Positions 26,372 to 35,992 of a stretch of DNA of 54,335 bases are shown here, piece by piece (the first letter of the stretch is position 1; each line of letters opens with the position of its first letter). This DNA is from an uncultured Methanobrevibacter sp. (GTDB taxonomy: Archaea > Methanobacteriota > Methanobacteria > Methanobacteriales > Methanobacteriaceae): contig NZ_CALDKF010000056.1 of assembly GCF_937898925.1 (NCBI RefSeq), positions 1 through 54,335 on the forward strand, given 5' to 3'. The position numbers and the translations under genes are program-made. The notes beneath the pieces are model-generated. The model searched no databases, had not been told where the DNA came from, and saw nothing but the letters and a program-made list of their open reading frames with translations.

Positions 26372-28186
26372 ATGAATACTGCAGAAGCATTAATCAAATT
26401 GCTTGAAGATGATGGTGTTAAACATATATTTGGGCACCCTGGAGAACAGATACTCCCTTTTTATAAGGCTTTGAAGGATTCTTCAATAGAGCATATTTTA
26501 ACAAGGCATGAACAGGGAGCGGCTCATGCAGCAGATGCATACGCTCGTTCATCAGGCAATTACGGATTATGCATTTCCACTGCAGGTCCTGGTGCTATGA
26601 ACTTAGTTATGGGAGTCGCTACTGCCTTTAAGGATTCTGTACCTCTTCTTGTCATTACTGGAGATAATGATTATTCCAAAAAGGATGAGGATATTTTTCA
26701 AAATTCACCAATCAACAGTGTTTTTGAAAACATAACCATCAAGAGTTTTCATCCTTATTCTGGAAAATCAGCTATTTTTAATTTAATTGAAGCTTTAGTC
26801 ATGCTTCACAAATATCCTAAAGGGCCAGTTCATATTAACCTATCAAAAGATGTTCTCCTTGAAGGCATTGATTTGAATGATGTTGACTTGAAAGAAATGA
26901 TTGATTCTTTTAATCATGATATTTTTGAGGGTATTGATTCCAATTTGGAAATATTTGATGAAAAAATTTCCAGTTTTGATGATTTCCATGAATTGATAGA
27001 TGTCTTTGATAATCACTTCATTTATTATGGTGGAAAATTAGTGTTGGATGATGATTTTTCTAAGAATTTTAACTCTTTTTCAAAAAATAATGCGAGTGAT
27101 GTAGATAACAATATCGACTTAGCTATTGATAAATTCAAACTTTCACGAAAACCATTAGTCGTTGTAGGAAATGGTATAGTTTGGGGTAAAGCTATCGATA
27201 AATTAAGCATTTTTGTAAGTAAAACATGGTCACCTATTGCTACTACTTTTCACTCTAAAGGAATCATCAGTGAAAGCGATAAATTGAACCTTGGCATTGT
27301 TGGTCTTAGGGGAACTTCACTTGCTAATTATGCATATGAGAATTCAGACTGCATTCTTGTTTTAGGTGCAAAATTATCTGAAAGGACAATTGCATCCTGC
27401 GGGTATGATGATGTCAAGGATAAGATAATCCATGTGAATATTGATGATGATTGCCTTAAGGGTAATATTGACATTTCCATGGATGCATCAGACTTTTTGG
27501 ATTTATTGCTGAGAGAAATAGAATCTAAGGATTATAAGAATAATGAATTTATATTGTATAATGATTGGATCAATGAAATTTACTCTCATTATGAAGAGTT
27601 GATTGTTGATGGAATTGATGATGTTGAGGATAATTACATTCCATTGAGGCCACCTTATGCAATCAATAAGATAGTGAATGCATTCAAAGGTAGCTATTTC
27701 CTCTCAGATGCAGGAACTCATACAACCTGGACAACCTTGCTTTCCAAAAATGATAGGTTTGGAAAACTCTTGTTTTCAGGAGGATTTGGGCCAATGGGTT
27801 ATGGTTTGCCTGCTTCCATTGGTGTAGCTATTGCCCATCCTGATGATCAAGTCGTTGTCATATGTGGTGATGGAGACATTCAGATGGTCATTCAGGAATT
27901 GGCTACCATTAGGGAATATGACTTGAATGTGAATATTTTCATTATAGACAACTCTCAATTAGGCATCATTCGCCAATGGGAAGAAACAGTTTATGATATG
28001 GATAAATATCAAATTGATCTCTCAAATCCGAATTTTGCCAAATTGGCTGAAGCTTATGGAATCGATTCAATGAGAGTTGAATCTAGAGATGATCTTGATT
28101 TGGCTATTGATGAGGCGTTTAGTTCCAATCATCCATTTTTGGTTGATGTATGTGTATGTGAAGAGAATATTCCTTTGCCTAAATAA
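26372..28186 (+). CDS. Thiamine-diphosphate enzyme, acetolactate-synthase-like
   Basis: 604 residues in three domains. The N-terminal Pyr domain has the catalytic Glu in TRHEQGAAHAADAYAR (E47). The middle domain is around VVGNGIVWG. The C-terminal PP domain has the cofactor motif GDGD (499-502) and IIDNSQLGIIRQWEE. Acetolactate synthase large subunits fit best (pyruvate to acetolactate), but no small regulatory subunit lies next to it and there is an unusual acidic insert at about residues 165-250. Other TPP enzymes (benzoylformate- or oxalyl-type) cannot be ruled out. The start ATG follows GTGATAAT. Confidence 0.75.
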   Translation: MNTAEALIKLLEDDGVKHIFGHPGEQILPFYKALKDSSIEHILTRHEQGAAHAADAYARSSGNYGLCISTAGPGAMNLVMGVATAFKDSVPLLVITGDNDYSKKDEDIFQNSPINSVFENITIKSFHPYSGKSAIFNLIEALVMLHKYPKGPVHINLSKDVLLEGIDLNDVDLKEMIDSFNHDIFEGIDSNLEIFDEKISSFDDFHELIDVFDNHFIYYGGKLVLDDDFSKNFNSFSKNNASDVDNNIDLAIDKFKLSRKPLVVVGNGIVWGKAIDKLSIFVSKTWSPIATTFHSKGIISESDKLNLGIVGLRGTSLANYAYENSDCILVLGAKLSERTIASCGYDDVKDKIIHVNIDDDCLKGNIDISMDASDFLDLLLREIESKDYKNNEFILYNDWINEIYSHYEELIVDGIDDVEDNYIPLRPPYAINKIVNAFKGSYFLSDAGTHTTWTTLLSKNDRFGKLLFSGGFGPMGYGLPASIGVAIAHPDDQVVVICGDGDIQMVIQELATIREYDLNVNIFIIDNSQLGIIRQWEETVYDMDKYQIDLSNPNFAKLAEAYGIDSMRVESRDDLDLAIDEAFSSNHPFLVDVCVCEENIPLPK

Positions 28187-28221
28187 GATTTTCAACTATA
28201 AAATTCCTATCCCATCTTTTT

Positions 28222-28581
28222 TCAATTTTTAGTTTTTTCTCTTTCAAGGAACTCTTTTAATAACTGGTTTTTATTTTTTTCAATAAATAGGGTATATTTT
28301 TCATCAATTGATTCAATTTGCCAGTCCAATTCACTATTATTTTTAGTTTCTAATAGGTAAGCTATTGGTTCAATGTCTAGATGGGATATAGAATTTTCAG
28401 TGTTTTCATTATTCATCAATTTTTTTAGCTTATCTATTTTGCTTTTGGATGGGTTCACGTCAATTGAAATGATGTCTACTTTGAAAATAAAGTATATGTT
28501 ATCATTGAATACAGGAACAGCTTCGCTAAACTCGTAAAATGTTTCTTTTTTAAAGCTATTCATTATTTCCTTTCCATCCAT
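28222..28581 (-). CDS. Hypothetical protein, third gene of the GerW/DUF2953 operon
   Basis: 119 residues, charged, with no membrane segment and a Lys/Glu-rich C-terminal helix. The start ATG 28581 is preceded by AAGTGATTTAA. It begins 25 nt after the DUF2953 gene stop on the same strand, so it is probably co-transcribed with it and the GerW homologue. Not recognised. Confidence 0.65.
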   Translation of the reverse strand: MDGKEIMNSFKKETFYEFSEAVPVFNDNIYFIFKVDIISIDVNPSKSKIDKLKKLMNNENTENSISHLDIEPIAYLLETKNNSELDWQIESIDEKYTLFIEKNKNQLLKEFLEREKTKN

Positions 28582-28606
28582 TTAAATCACTTGTTTTTTT
28601 GTTTAG

Positions 28607-29347
28607 TTATTTTTCTTCTTTTTGTGAATTGTCACTTATTGGCTCTTTTTCTTTTTTATCTTTAGATTTCTTTTGTCTATAGAGTTCTTTAATCAGTTCT
28701 CTAATGTTCTTTTTAGTTAATAAGACTAAACTATAAATCAATAAGAGCAGAATATTTATTTTTAGTTCTATCTTTCCTTCAAAATCAGTTATTATTTCGT
28801 TAAATCTAGGCTCTACACTTAGTTGTGTTGGTTTGGAGCGGTTTACAATAGCGCCTATTGACCAGATCCAACTTGCTATTTTTACAGTGGTTGCATGGTC
28901 GCTAAGACCAATTATTAGATTTCCTTCAAGTTTCTTTAAATCGATTGCTTTTAGAATATCTTTCAAGAAGCTTTTCAGTTCCTCTTTGGATTTATTTAGC
29001 TCTTTTAAGAGGGGTTTGATTTCTTCATATTTCTCTTTCAAACCTTTCTTATCTTCCTTGTTTTCTTCCTCTTCTTCTCCAGATTCAGATTTTTCTTCAG
29101 ATTTTTTCTCATCTTCCTCTTCAGTTTCTTCTAAATCTTCATCTTGCTTAGGCATGATGCTATCGATTATTTCTTTAGTGCCTTTTCTTGTAAAAATAGC
29201 TATTTTTAGCATAGTTACTTTAAATTCATATTTAACTATGCCTTTCTCTTTTTCAACGGTTAAAAATAGTCTTATTCCGTTGTATAAAATTATTAAAAAT
29301 ATGAGGATTAAGGCGATTAGGATAATTAAAAAAAGATTGAAGTTCAT
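28607..29347 (-). CDS. DUF2953 membrane protein (YtfI-like)
   Basis: 246 residues: an N-terminal membrane helix (about 4-25), a long Glu/Lys-rich stretch (about 65-135) probably coiled, and a compact second half containing GLSDHATTVKIASWIWSIGAIV, PRFNEIITDFEGKIELKI and a C-terminal hydrophobic helix with LLLLIYSLVLL. This is the DUF2953 pattern. In Bacillus a DUF2953 gene (ytfI) adjoins ytfJ/gerW, and here the GerW homologue lies 98 bp upstream in the same direction. Function unknown. Confidence 0.75.
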   Translation of the reverse strand: MNFNLFLIILIALILIFLIILYNGIRLFLTVEKEKGIVKYEFKVTMLKIAIFTRKGTKEIIDSIMPKQDEDLEETEEEDEKKSEEKSESGEEEEENKEDKKGLKEKYEEIKPLLKELNKSKEELKSFLKDILKAIDLKKLEGNLIIGLSDHATTVKIASWIWSIGAIVNRSKPTQLSVEPRFNEIITDFEGKIELKINILLLLIYSLVLLTKKNIRELIKELYRQKKSKDKKEKEPISDNSQKEEK

Positions 29348-29445
29348 TTCATCGCCTTTTCATATTGTTTTTAGTTTTAATATTTTAATATTTTAATATT
29401 TTTAATTTATTTTTATTAGATATATCTTATAGATTGATGATTTAT

Positions 29446-29931
29446 TTATTCCTCATCATCCACTTCAATGTCTAATCCATCTTCAACTTCGTCAACTATG
29501 TCTTCAGCTTTTTCCTTAATTTCTCCGTCTTGGATTTCAACTTCAGTAACATCGTCGACATTTATGTATTTGTCATCTTTATTTTTTGATGGGATGACAT
29601 CTTTTAGGATATCGGTTAAAATCAATCCTAATTCGTTTAAACTTTTGTTAGCATTATTTCCTTTTGATAAATTTATGGTTCTGATTCCATCTGCACCGCT
29701 GTTTCCTTTTGATACAACGACCATGGTTACAGGTTCAACACTTACACCAGCACCAGTAGCGGTTATTTGTTGTCCAGCTTTCTGTTCTCCTATACCGAAC
29801 CCTATTGCTGCTTTAGTTACTGGAATCAATATTTTATCTTCACTTTCAATAGGTTCTCCAACATAATTGCTAATGTGGATAAGTTTTCTTAATTCTTCTA
29901 CAGTTGATTTAATTGGTGCTTCATCAATCAT
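29446..29931 (-). CDS. GerW/YtfJ-family protein
   Basis: 161 residues. The conserved core is VEELRKLIHISNYVGEPI, ILIPVTKAAIGFGIG, and a Gly-rich ATGAGVSVEPVTMVVVSKG, all typical of the YtfJ/GerW family. In Bacillus this family is linked to spore germination, but it is also widespread in non-sporing bacteria and archaea with unknown function. The last 50 residues are an acidic tail (VEDGLDIEVDDEE). The start ATG 29931 has AGGAG upstream. It is the first gene of a three-gene minus-strand operon. Confidence 0.85.
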   Translation of the reverse strand: MIDEAPIKSTVEELRKLIHISNYVGEPIESEDKILIPVTKAAIGFGIGEQKAGQQITATGAGVSVEPVTMVVVSKGNSGADGIRTINLSKGNNANKSLNELGLILTDILKDVIPSKNKDDKYINVDDVTEVEIQDGEIKEKAEDIVDEVEDGLDIEVDDEE

Positions 29932-30227
29932 TATTTAACTCCTTGTTTTTATCAATATTCTATAATTTTTAATTATGGTTTGCTATTAACATATAATATA
30001 TTATATTTTTTTAATATACTTTTTTTACTATTTACATTTATATGTTGGATACATTGATATGTTAAAAATACATTCCATATGTTAAAATTATATTACATTC
30101 TATATAAATGTTTCTAAGCTTGAGTTAATTTTTTGAAAAAGAGATGCTTGATTTGAAAATTTAAAAGTAAAAATAAAATTAGTAGTAATACAAGAAAAAT
30201 AAAAAAAGAAAAAAAGAAGAAATGGGT

Positions 30228-31370
30228 TTAAATGTAATGATCAGCAAGAGCTGCTACACCTGCACCTGCATCTTCAACTAAGCCTAATCCTTTTAAGGTT
30301 AATCCTAATGCAGTAAATGTAATAGCCAATTCTTGGTAATTGATTACACCCATGTGTCCAATTCTGATGATGTTTCCTTTAAGATGGTCTTGTCCACCAG
30401 CTAATTGAACTTTGTATTTGTTTAACATGGTTCCTCTGATATCATCGTCAGTTACACCTTCAGGGATGTTTACTGCAGTTACAGTTGCAGAGGATACAGC
30501 TTCATCAGGGAACAATTCGAGACCTAAAGCTTTAACAGCATCTCTTGATGCAGCTGCTGCTTGGTGGTGTCTTGCTACACTGTTTTCAAGTCCTTCTTCA
30601 TGAATGACTTCAAGTGCTGCTTTTAATCCGTAAATCAATGAAACTGATGGGGTGTAAGGAGTTTGAGCAGGAGTTTTGTTACCGTTTGCTCTGTATTTAG
30701 GCATGTTTAAGTAGTAGTTGTTAGGTTCAACTTTTTCACATGCTGCCCATGCATCGTCATTGAAGGTAATAGCTGCAAGTCCAGGTGGTGCAGCGAGACA
30801 TTTTTGAGATCCGGTTACACAAGCGTCGATGTGGAACTTGTCTACATCAACATAGTCTCCACCTAAGGATGATACAGTGTCTACAATGAATAATGCATCG
30901 TGGTTTTTCATGACTTCCCCTACTTCTTGAATAGGTGCAGCCACTCCAGTGGAGGTTTCGTTGTGGACCATGGTTACTGCCTTGATGTCTTCATCTGCTT
31001 CTAAAGCTTCTTCCACTTGGTCAGGGGTTACAGCAGTTCCCCATTCAACATTTAAAGGGACTGATTCAATTCCGTGGTAGTTTGCAATTTCTGCAAATCT
31101 TTCTCCGAATTTTCCTCCGATAACATTCAATACTTTGTCTCCTCTGTTAACAAGGTTGGAAAGAGCTGCTTCCATTGCAGAAGTTCCTGAACCAGTAAGG
31201 ATGTAAGAATCATTTTTGGTTTGGAAAGTTTTAGACATTAACTGAGTGGTTTCAGTATAGATTTCTCCGAATTCGTCTCCTCTGTGGTTTACAACAGCTT
31301 TTCCCATTGCTTGCAATACTCTTGGGTCAGCGGTTGTTGGACCAGGGAGCATTAATAATATTTCGTTCAT
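30228..31370 (-). CDS. Class V PLP aminotransferase (alanine-glyoxylate / phosphoserine type)
   Basis: 380 residues, full length. Opens with LMLPGPTTADPRVLQAM; has NHRGDEF, TGSGTSAMEAAL, HNETSTGV, IVDTVSSLGG and the cofactor lysine in TGSQKCLAAPPG (K190). The closest functional precedent I know is the methanogen class V enzyme used as phosphoserine aminotransferase (MJ0959 type), which would feed the SerB-like phosphatase in this window; serine-glyoxylate or alanine-glyoxylate activity is the alternative. The start ATG 31370 has GGAGG upstream. It is transcribed alone. Confidence 0.85.
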   Translation of the reverse strand: MNEILLMLPGPTTADPRVLQAMGKAVVNHRGDEFGEIYTETTQLMSKTFQTKNDSYILTGSGTSAMEAALSNLVNRGDKVLNVIGGKFGERFAEIANYHGIESVPLNVEWGTAVTPDQVEEALEADEDIKAVTMVHNETSTGVAAPIQEVGEVMKNHDALFIVDTVSSLGGDYVDVDKFHIDACVTGSQKCLAAPPGLAAITFNDDAWAACEKVEPNNYYLNMPKYRANGNKTPAQTPYTPSVSLIYGLKAALEVIHEEGLENSVARHHQAAAASRDAVKALGLELFPDEAVSSATVTAVNIPEGVTDDDIRGTMLNKYKVQLAGGQDHLKGNIIRIGHMGVINYQELAITFTALGLTLKGLGLVEDAGAGVAALADHYI

Positions 31371-31647
31371 TTAGTTTCCTCCAATTAAAAATTGAGCTTG
31401 ATAAATTGAATTTTATTAGTTTTTATAAAATTAATAAGTTATAGATTAAATTAAATATTTTTTAAAATTATTTAAATTCAAGCTTATAGTAATCTTTATT
31501 ATTTATACTTTTTAAATATTGTGCCGGCACTTTATTTTCTTATTTTTTTCTTTAGTTTTTTGCACTTCATTTCTCTCAAAATTACTTAAGTTATTCACGG
31601 TAATTTTTATAAATGACTTTATAAAGAATATAAATAGAGGTTTTCTT

Positions 31648-32730
31648 ATGAGCTTTAGAACAAGAAGGGTATTGTTTTCCACTCCACTAATTGCAATATT
31701 TGAGTTTTTCCTTATGAAATACCTGTTTTTGTTGTTCGGCGGATTAGATGACTTGTACATATTCTTCTTAACTGCATTGTTCATTATACTGAACACTGTT
31801 CCTATGCTCTTTGAAGAGAGAAAATCAAGATTCATCACACGTCTTCTGGATGGAATATCTGGAATTTGGATTTGGATGTCCTTGTTTTTCTTCTTTGATA
31901 TCGTTCTGATTTATGCTCTTGGAGCTTTCATGGAACTTCCATTTTATGTTATTGTTCTCTTGCTTCTCTTGGTTCCTATAGTAACAGTCTATAGCTATTG
32001 GCATGCTCATAAGATCATTGTTCATGAGAAAACCATTGAATTGGACAATATTAACCAAGATATAAACATTCTTCATCTTTCAGATGTTCATTATGGTTCC
32101 ATTAGGCATAAGAAACATATTTTGGATTTAGCGAATAAGATGAAGGAAATAGAAAATCGATGCGATTTGGCCATCATTTCCGGAGACCTTGCTGATGGGT
32201 CCTGCATTGTTGAAGAGGATGATCTTCTTCCTTTGAAAGATGTGAATATTCCTATTGTATTCACTCCAGGAAACCATGATTTTTATCCGGGAATTGAAAA
32301 TGTTTACAATGCATGCAGGAAAGCAGGAATTATTATATTGGACAATGAAGGAAGGTCATTCAAGGATTTGAACATCTTTGGATTGACTTACAGTTTTGAT
32401 GAAATTGAAACTGTAAGTGCTGATGAATTATTGTCCTTTGTTGATGGTGCTAAAGTCAATGTCATCAATTACCATGTTCCTCAAAATTGGGAGGAATTTT
32501 CAAGCTTAGGCTTTGATATCCAATTGTCCGGCCATACCCATGGAGGACAGTTTTATCCAGTTGTTTGGATAGGAAATTTAATCATGTATAATATGGGCTT
32601 GTTTAAAAAGAATATTGATGGAAAAGATAAGTATTTGCATGTTACAACTGGTGTAGGTTCTATGGATTATCCCTTTAGATGGGGAACCGATTCTGAGCTT
32701 GTTATTTTAAAATTAAGGCCTAAAAATTAA
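31648..32730 (+). CDS. Membrane metallophosphoesterase (YkuE/calcineurin-like)
   Basis: 360 residues from ATG 31648, chosen for AGAGG at 31636-31640; the open frame reaches back to 31519 without a ribosome site. About four membrane helices (to residue 120) precede the phosphoesterase domain with all five metal motifs: LSDVHYG, SGDLADG, PGNHDFY, NYHVP and SGHTHGGQ. Relatives cleave phosphate esters of lipids or sugar nucleotides at the membrane; substrate unknown. The next gene starts 48 nt after the stop, so the two may be co-expressed. Confidence 0.85.
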   Translation: MSFRTRRVLFSTPLIAIFEFFLMKYLFLLFGGLDDLYIFFLTALFIILNTVPMLFEERKSRFITRLLDGISGIWIWMSLFFFFDIVLIYALGAFMELPFYVIVLLLLLVPIVTVYSYWHAHKIIVHEKTIELDNINQDINILHLSDVHYGSIRHKKHILDLANKMKEIENRCDLAIISGDLADGSCIVEEDDLLPLKDVNIPIVFTPGNHDFYPGIENVYNACRKAGIIILDNEGRSFKDLNIFGLTYSFDEIETVSADELLSFVDGAKVNVINYHVPQNWEEFSSLGFDIQLSGHTHGGQFYPVVWIGNLIMYNMGLFKKNIDGKDKYLHVTTGVGSMDYPFRWGTDSELVILKLRPKN

Positions 32731-32778
32731 GCAATCTTTGTATTAGCTTGTCAAGTTTCTAATTGTTTATGTGATAAA

Positions 32779-34044
32779 ATGAATAAAAGAATTGTAAAAA
32801 GAAATGGGGATGAATTGTTTCCACTTGGGCTTGGAGCAATGAGGCTTGCCACAAAGAACAATTCAATTGATAAGGAAGTCTCAAAGGAATACATTCTATA
32901 TGCAATTGAAAATGGAGTGAATTTCATTGATACCGCTTATGCCTATCATGGTGGAGAAAGTGAAACATTTTTAGGGGATATCTTAAGTCTCACGGATTCT
33001 GAAGGAGTTAAGTATAGGGACAGAGTAAAGCTATCCACTAAATTGCCTTCCTGGATGGTAAGGTCCAGAGAGGATATGGATGCATTTTTAAATGAGCAGT
33101 TAAGAAAGCTTAAAACAGATTCAATTGACTATTATTTTGTTCATAATGTTGACTTGTCAAGTGTAATGAGACTTAAGGACTTGGGATTGTATGAGTTTTT
33201 GGAAAAGGCAAGAGCTGATGGAAAGATAAGGAATATGGGATTTTCCTATCATGGATCTCCTAATGAGTTCAAAACATTGCTTGATGATTTTGATTGGGAT
33301 ATGGTTCTTGTCCAGTACAACTATTCAGATGTCAATGCTCAGGCAGGAATTCGTGGAATCCAATACGCTTATGAAAAGGACATTGCAGTGTTTGTCATGG
33401 AGCCTTTGAAAGGTGGAATTCTTGCAGGAGAATTGCCTGAAAAGGTTCAAAACCTATTCGATAGTGTTGATTCCAACAGGTCTGCTGTTGATTGGGCTTT
33501 TAGCTGGATCTTGAATCAAAAGGAAATCACATGTGTTCTATCTGGTATGGGCTCTCTTGATCAGATCAAGGAGAACATGGCAATTGCAGGCAGAGTTGAA
33601 ATCGATTCATTGTCTGAAGATGAAAAGGATGTATTGAAGCAGGCACAGGATATTTTTGACTCAATGATGAAGATCAATTGTACAGGTTGCGGCTATTGCT
33701 TGCCTTGTCCTAAAGGAGTAAACATTCCAGATTGCTTTAAGATTTACAATGAAAAATACTTATTTAATAAGAAAGGAATTGGGCCTATTTCCAATGCCAT
33801 GATGAATTATTATATGGTTGTTGGAGGAGTGGCAAACAAGCAAGCGAGTGCTGGTCTTTGCAATCATTGCGGAAGATGCAAGAGATTATGTCCTCAGTCA
33901 TTGGATATTCCAAATGAATTGGATACTGTAAAGTCTGAATTTGAGCTATTTGGATTCAATTATCAGATTAAATTTGTTAAAAACATTGCAATGCCTTCAA
34001 TAAATAGGATTTCTAAAGTTTTTGACTTCTTTAAGAATTCTTAA
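32779..34044 (+). CDS. Aldo/keto reductase with C-terminal 4Fe-4S ferredoxin domain
   Basis: 421 residues. The N-terminal TIM barrel has LGLGAMRL, the catalytic Asp-Tyr motif DTAYAYHGGE (D51, Y56) and LSTKLPSW. The C-terminal part carries CTGCGYCLPCPKGV and CNHCGRCKRLCPQSLDIP, enough cysteines for two 4Fe-4S clusters. This fused family is common in anaerobes and would pass electrons between ferredoxin and a carbonyl substrate; the substrate is unknown. The start ATG follows GTGATAAA. Confidence 0.88.
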   Translation: MNKRIVKRNGDELFPLGLGAMRLATKNNSIDKEVSKEYILYAIENGVNFIDTAYAYHGGESETFLGDILSLTDSEGVKYRDRVKLSTKLPSWMVRSREDMDAFLNEQLRKLKTDSIDYYFVHNVDLSSVMRLKDLGLYEFLEKARADGKIRNMGFSYHGSPNEFKTLLDDFDWDMVLVQYNYSDVNAQAGIRGIQYAYEKDIAVFVMEPLKGGILAGELPEKVQNLFDSVDSNRSAVDWAFSWILNQKEITCVLSGMGSLDQIKENMAIAGRVEIDSLSEDEKDVLKQAQDIFDSMMKINCTGCGYCLPCPKGVNIPDCFKIYNEKYLFNKKGIGPISNAMMNYYMVVGGVANKQASAGLCNHCGRCKRLCPQSLDIPNELDTVKSEFELFGFNYQIKFVKNIAMPSINRISKVFDFFKNS

Positions 34045-34229
34045 TTTTCTTTTTTTATTTTTCATTTTTTCATTTTAGGGGAAGTTTTTTTCTTTTTTCT
34101 ATTTTTTCATTCTATTTTTTTATTTTATTTTCCATTTTTCATGAAATCATTTAAGAATTTATAAGTATTATTAAAAATATAATATTATCAAGAAAAATTA
34201 TTCTTTAAAAAAATTCTAAGAGGCTTTTT

Positions 34230-35018
34230 ATGAAAACTATTTTAATATCCAATGATGATGGTGTTCTTGGTCCAGGTATTTTAGCTACAAAGCAAGCGCT
34301 TGAGGGCATTGCAAATACTGTTGTTGTAGCCCCTCAGGAAAACAATAGCGCTGTAGGCCGTAAAGTCAATATAATGAAACACATGTATTTGGACAAGTAT
34401 GAATTGGCTGATGGTAGCGAAGCTTATGGATTGTCTGGAACTCCAGCGGATTCAGTTAATGTAGGTGTTAATTATGTTTGTGATGAAAAGCCAGATCTTG
34501 TTGTAACTGGAATCAATCCCGGAATAAACATCAGCAGATTACAGATTACCACATCTGGAACTGTCTGTGCAGCACTTGAAGCTGTAGGTCTTGGAGTGCC
34601 AGCTATTGCATGCTCATTGTTCTTGGATGACGATTGCTTCAAGCAGGATGAAGAGGGCAATTGGTACGTTGATACAGATTATAGCTTTGCTCAAGAGATT
34701 CTTGCTAAAGTGGTTAAGAAAGTGTTGGATGAAGGTCTTCCAGAGGGAGTTGATCTATTTAACTTGAATATTCCATCCAAGCCATCATCTGACAAGATTA
34801 AGATAACAACTCTTGCAGATAGGATGTTGGACTTCAATATTCTTGAAAGAGTGGATGATGATGGAAACGATACAGTAATGAATGTTCCTCAACTGGTTGA
34901 AGATTATGAAGAGGGAACAGATGGATATTGTCTTTTGGTTGAAAGAAGACCTAGTTTGACTCCTTTAAGTGTCAGTTTTGGTGGTAAAATCAGTAATTTA
35001 GAGGATTGGGAATTTTAA
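34230..35018 (+). CDS. surE: 5'/3'-nucleotidase SurE
   Basis: 262 residues. The metal site is at the N-terminus, LISNDDGVLGPGI (D9, D10), followed by VVVAPQENNSAVGR, LSGTPADSVNVGV and TGINPGINI, then SGTVCAALEA. SurE removes phosphate from nucleoside monophosphates. The start ATG has AGAGG upstream. 57 nt separate it from mptE, probably one transcript. Confidence 0.95.
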   Translation: MKTILISNDDGVLGPGILATKQALEGIANTVVVAPQENNSAVGRKVNIMKHMYLDKYELADGSEAYGLSGTPADSVNVGVNYVCDEKPDLVVTGINPGINISRLQITTSGTVCAALEAVGLGVPAIACSLFLDDDCFKQDEEGNWYVDTDYSFAQEILAKVVKKVLDEGLPEGVDLFNLNIPSKPSSDKIKITTLADRMLDFNILERVDDDGNDTVMNVPQLVEDYEEGTDGYCLLVERRPSLTPLSVSFGGKISNLEDWEF

Positions 35019-35075
35019 TTTTTAAATTATAATCATAATCATTAATTATTAAGGCATTAATTATAAGGTGTAAAT

Positions 35076-35813
35076 ATGGATTTTAATGAATGGGAAGGAT
35101 GGTATAAGGAAATCCTTGATACTCTCGGATTTTCAAGAGAAGGTGATGAGAATACTGCAGCATTGTTAGATAAGATTCTTGATGAAAAAGGTTGCTTGAC
35201 CATTGAGCAATTCTTTGATGAAATGATGGAGAAAAAAGACACTTCAAAATTCATTGTTGTTGGTGCGGGTCCTTCCATAAAGAAGCATATTAAATATGTA
35301 AAGGAAAATTATGACTTGAATGATTACCTTATTGTTTCTGCAGATGGCGCTACCACTGCAATGCTTGAAGATGATCTTGTTCCAGACATTGTTGCTACTG
35401 ACTTAGACGGCAAGATGGATGATTTGTTAGCTGCAAATTCATTAGGGTCTTATTTTGTAATCCATGCTCATGGAGACAATGAAGAGCTTATTAATACCTA
35501 CACTACCCGTTTTGATAAGATTCTTGGAACCACTCAATCCAAGCCTATAGGTCATTTATACAACTTTGGCGGATTTACTGATGGTGATAGGGCAATGTTT
35601 TTCACTCTTGCATTAGGATGTAAAGAAATGGTTCTTGCAGGAATGGACTTTGGAACAACTGTAACCAAATATTCAAGACCTAACATTGAAGGGCCAACAG
35701 GTCCTGCAGATGAGGTTAAAACCAAAAAGCTAATCTTTGCAGAGAGATTGCTTGCTTGGATAAAGGAAAACACTGATGTAAAAGTGATTAATTTAGTTGA
35801 TATTGACAAGTAA
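35076..35813 (+). CDS. mptE: 6-hydroxymethyl-7,8-dihydropterin pyrophosphokinase MptE
   Basis: 245 residues of the DUF115 family. The Rossmann-like core has FIVVGAGPSIKKHIKY, IVSADGATTAMLEDDLVPDIVATDLDG, VIHAHGDN and FGGFTDGDRAMF, ending in EVKTKKLIFAERLLAW. MptE activates hydroxymethyl-dihydropterin with ATP in the tetrahydromethanopterin pathway and replaces bacterial FolK. This supports the methanogen assignment. Start ATG after AAGGTG. Confidence 0.93.
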   Translation: MDFNEWEGWYKEILDTLGFSREGDENTAALLDKILDEKGCLTIEQFFDEMMEKKDTSKFIVVGAGPSIKKHIKYVKENYDLNDYLIVSADGATTAMLEDDLVPDIVATDLDGKMDDLLAANSLGSYFVIHAHGDNEELINTYTTRFDKILGTTQSKPIGHLYNFGGFTDGDRAMFFTLALGCKEMVLAGMDFGTTVTKYSRPNIEGPTGPADEVKTKKLIFAERLLAWIKENTDVKVINLVDIDK

Positions 35814-35961
35814 TCATTTTTCTCACTTTTTATTTTTCTTTTCCATTTTCCTTATTTTCTTATTTTATTCTTTTATTCCCTTATTCTCTTTTTTCAATAA
35901 TTTTTATGAATTTTCTTTTTTTATTAAAATTTGTATGTCATTATTCAAAATTAAAGAACTT

Positions 35962-35992
35962 TTTTATATAAGTTAACATATAATAAACTATA
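35962..35992 (+). promoter_or_regulatory. TATA box implying a leaderless cdc6 mRNA
   Basis: TTTTATATA at 35962-35970 has its centre about 26 bp before the A of the start codon at 35992. No Shine-Dalgarno sequence lies between. In archaea the TATA centre is about 26 bp from the start site, so the transcript should begin at the ATG itself. Confidence 0.6.

Noticed and set aside
26372..28186. Sulfopyruvate decarboxylase (ComDE fusion) for coenzyme M synthesis
   Set aside because: Length and three-domain order fit the acetolactate synthase family; a ComDE fusion would be shorter and lack the middle domain.
31519..31647. Longer N-terminus for the metallophosphoesterase
   Set aside because: The upstream frame is open but has no ribosome site; AGAGG is correctly spaced only for ATG 31648.
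35814..35991. Replication origin next to cdc6
   Set aside because: No G-rich origin recognition boxes or clustered repeats in the gap; only an AT-rich promoter.
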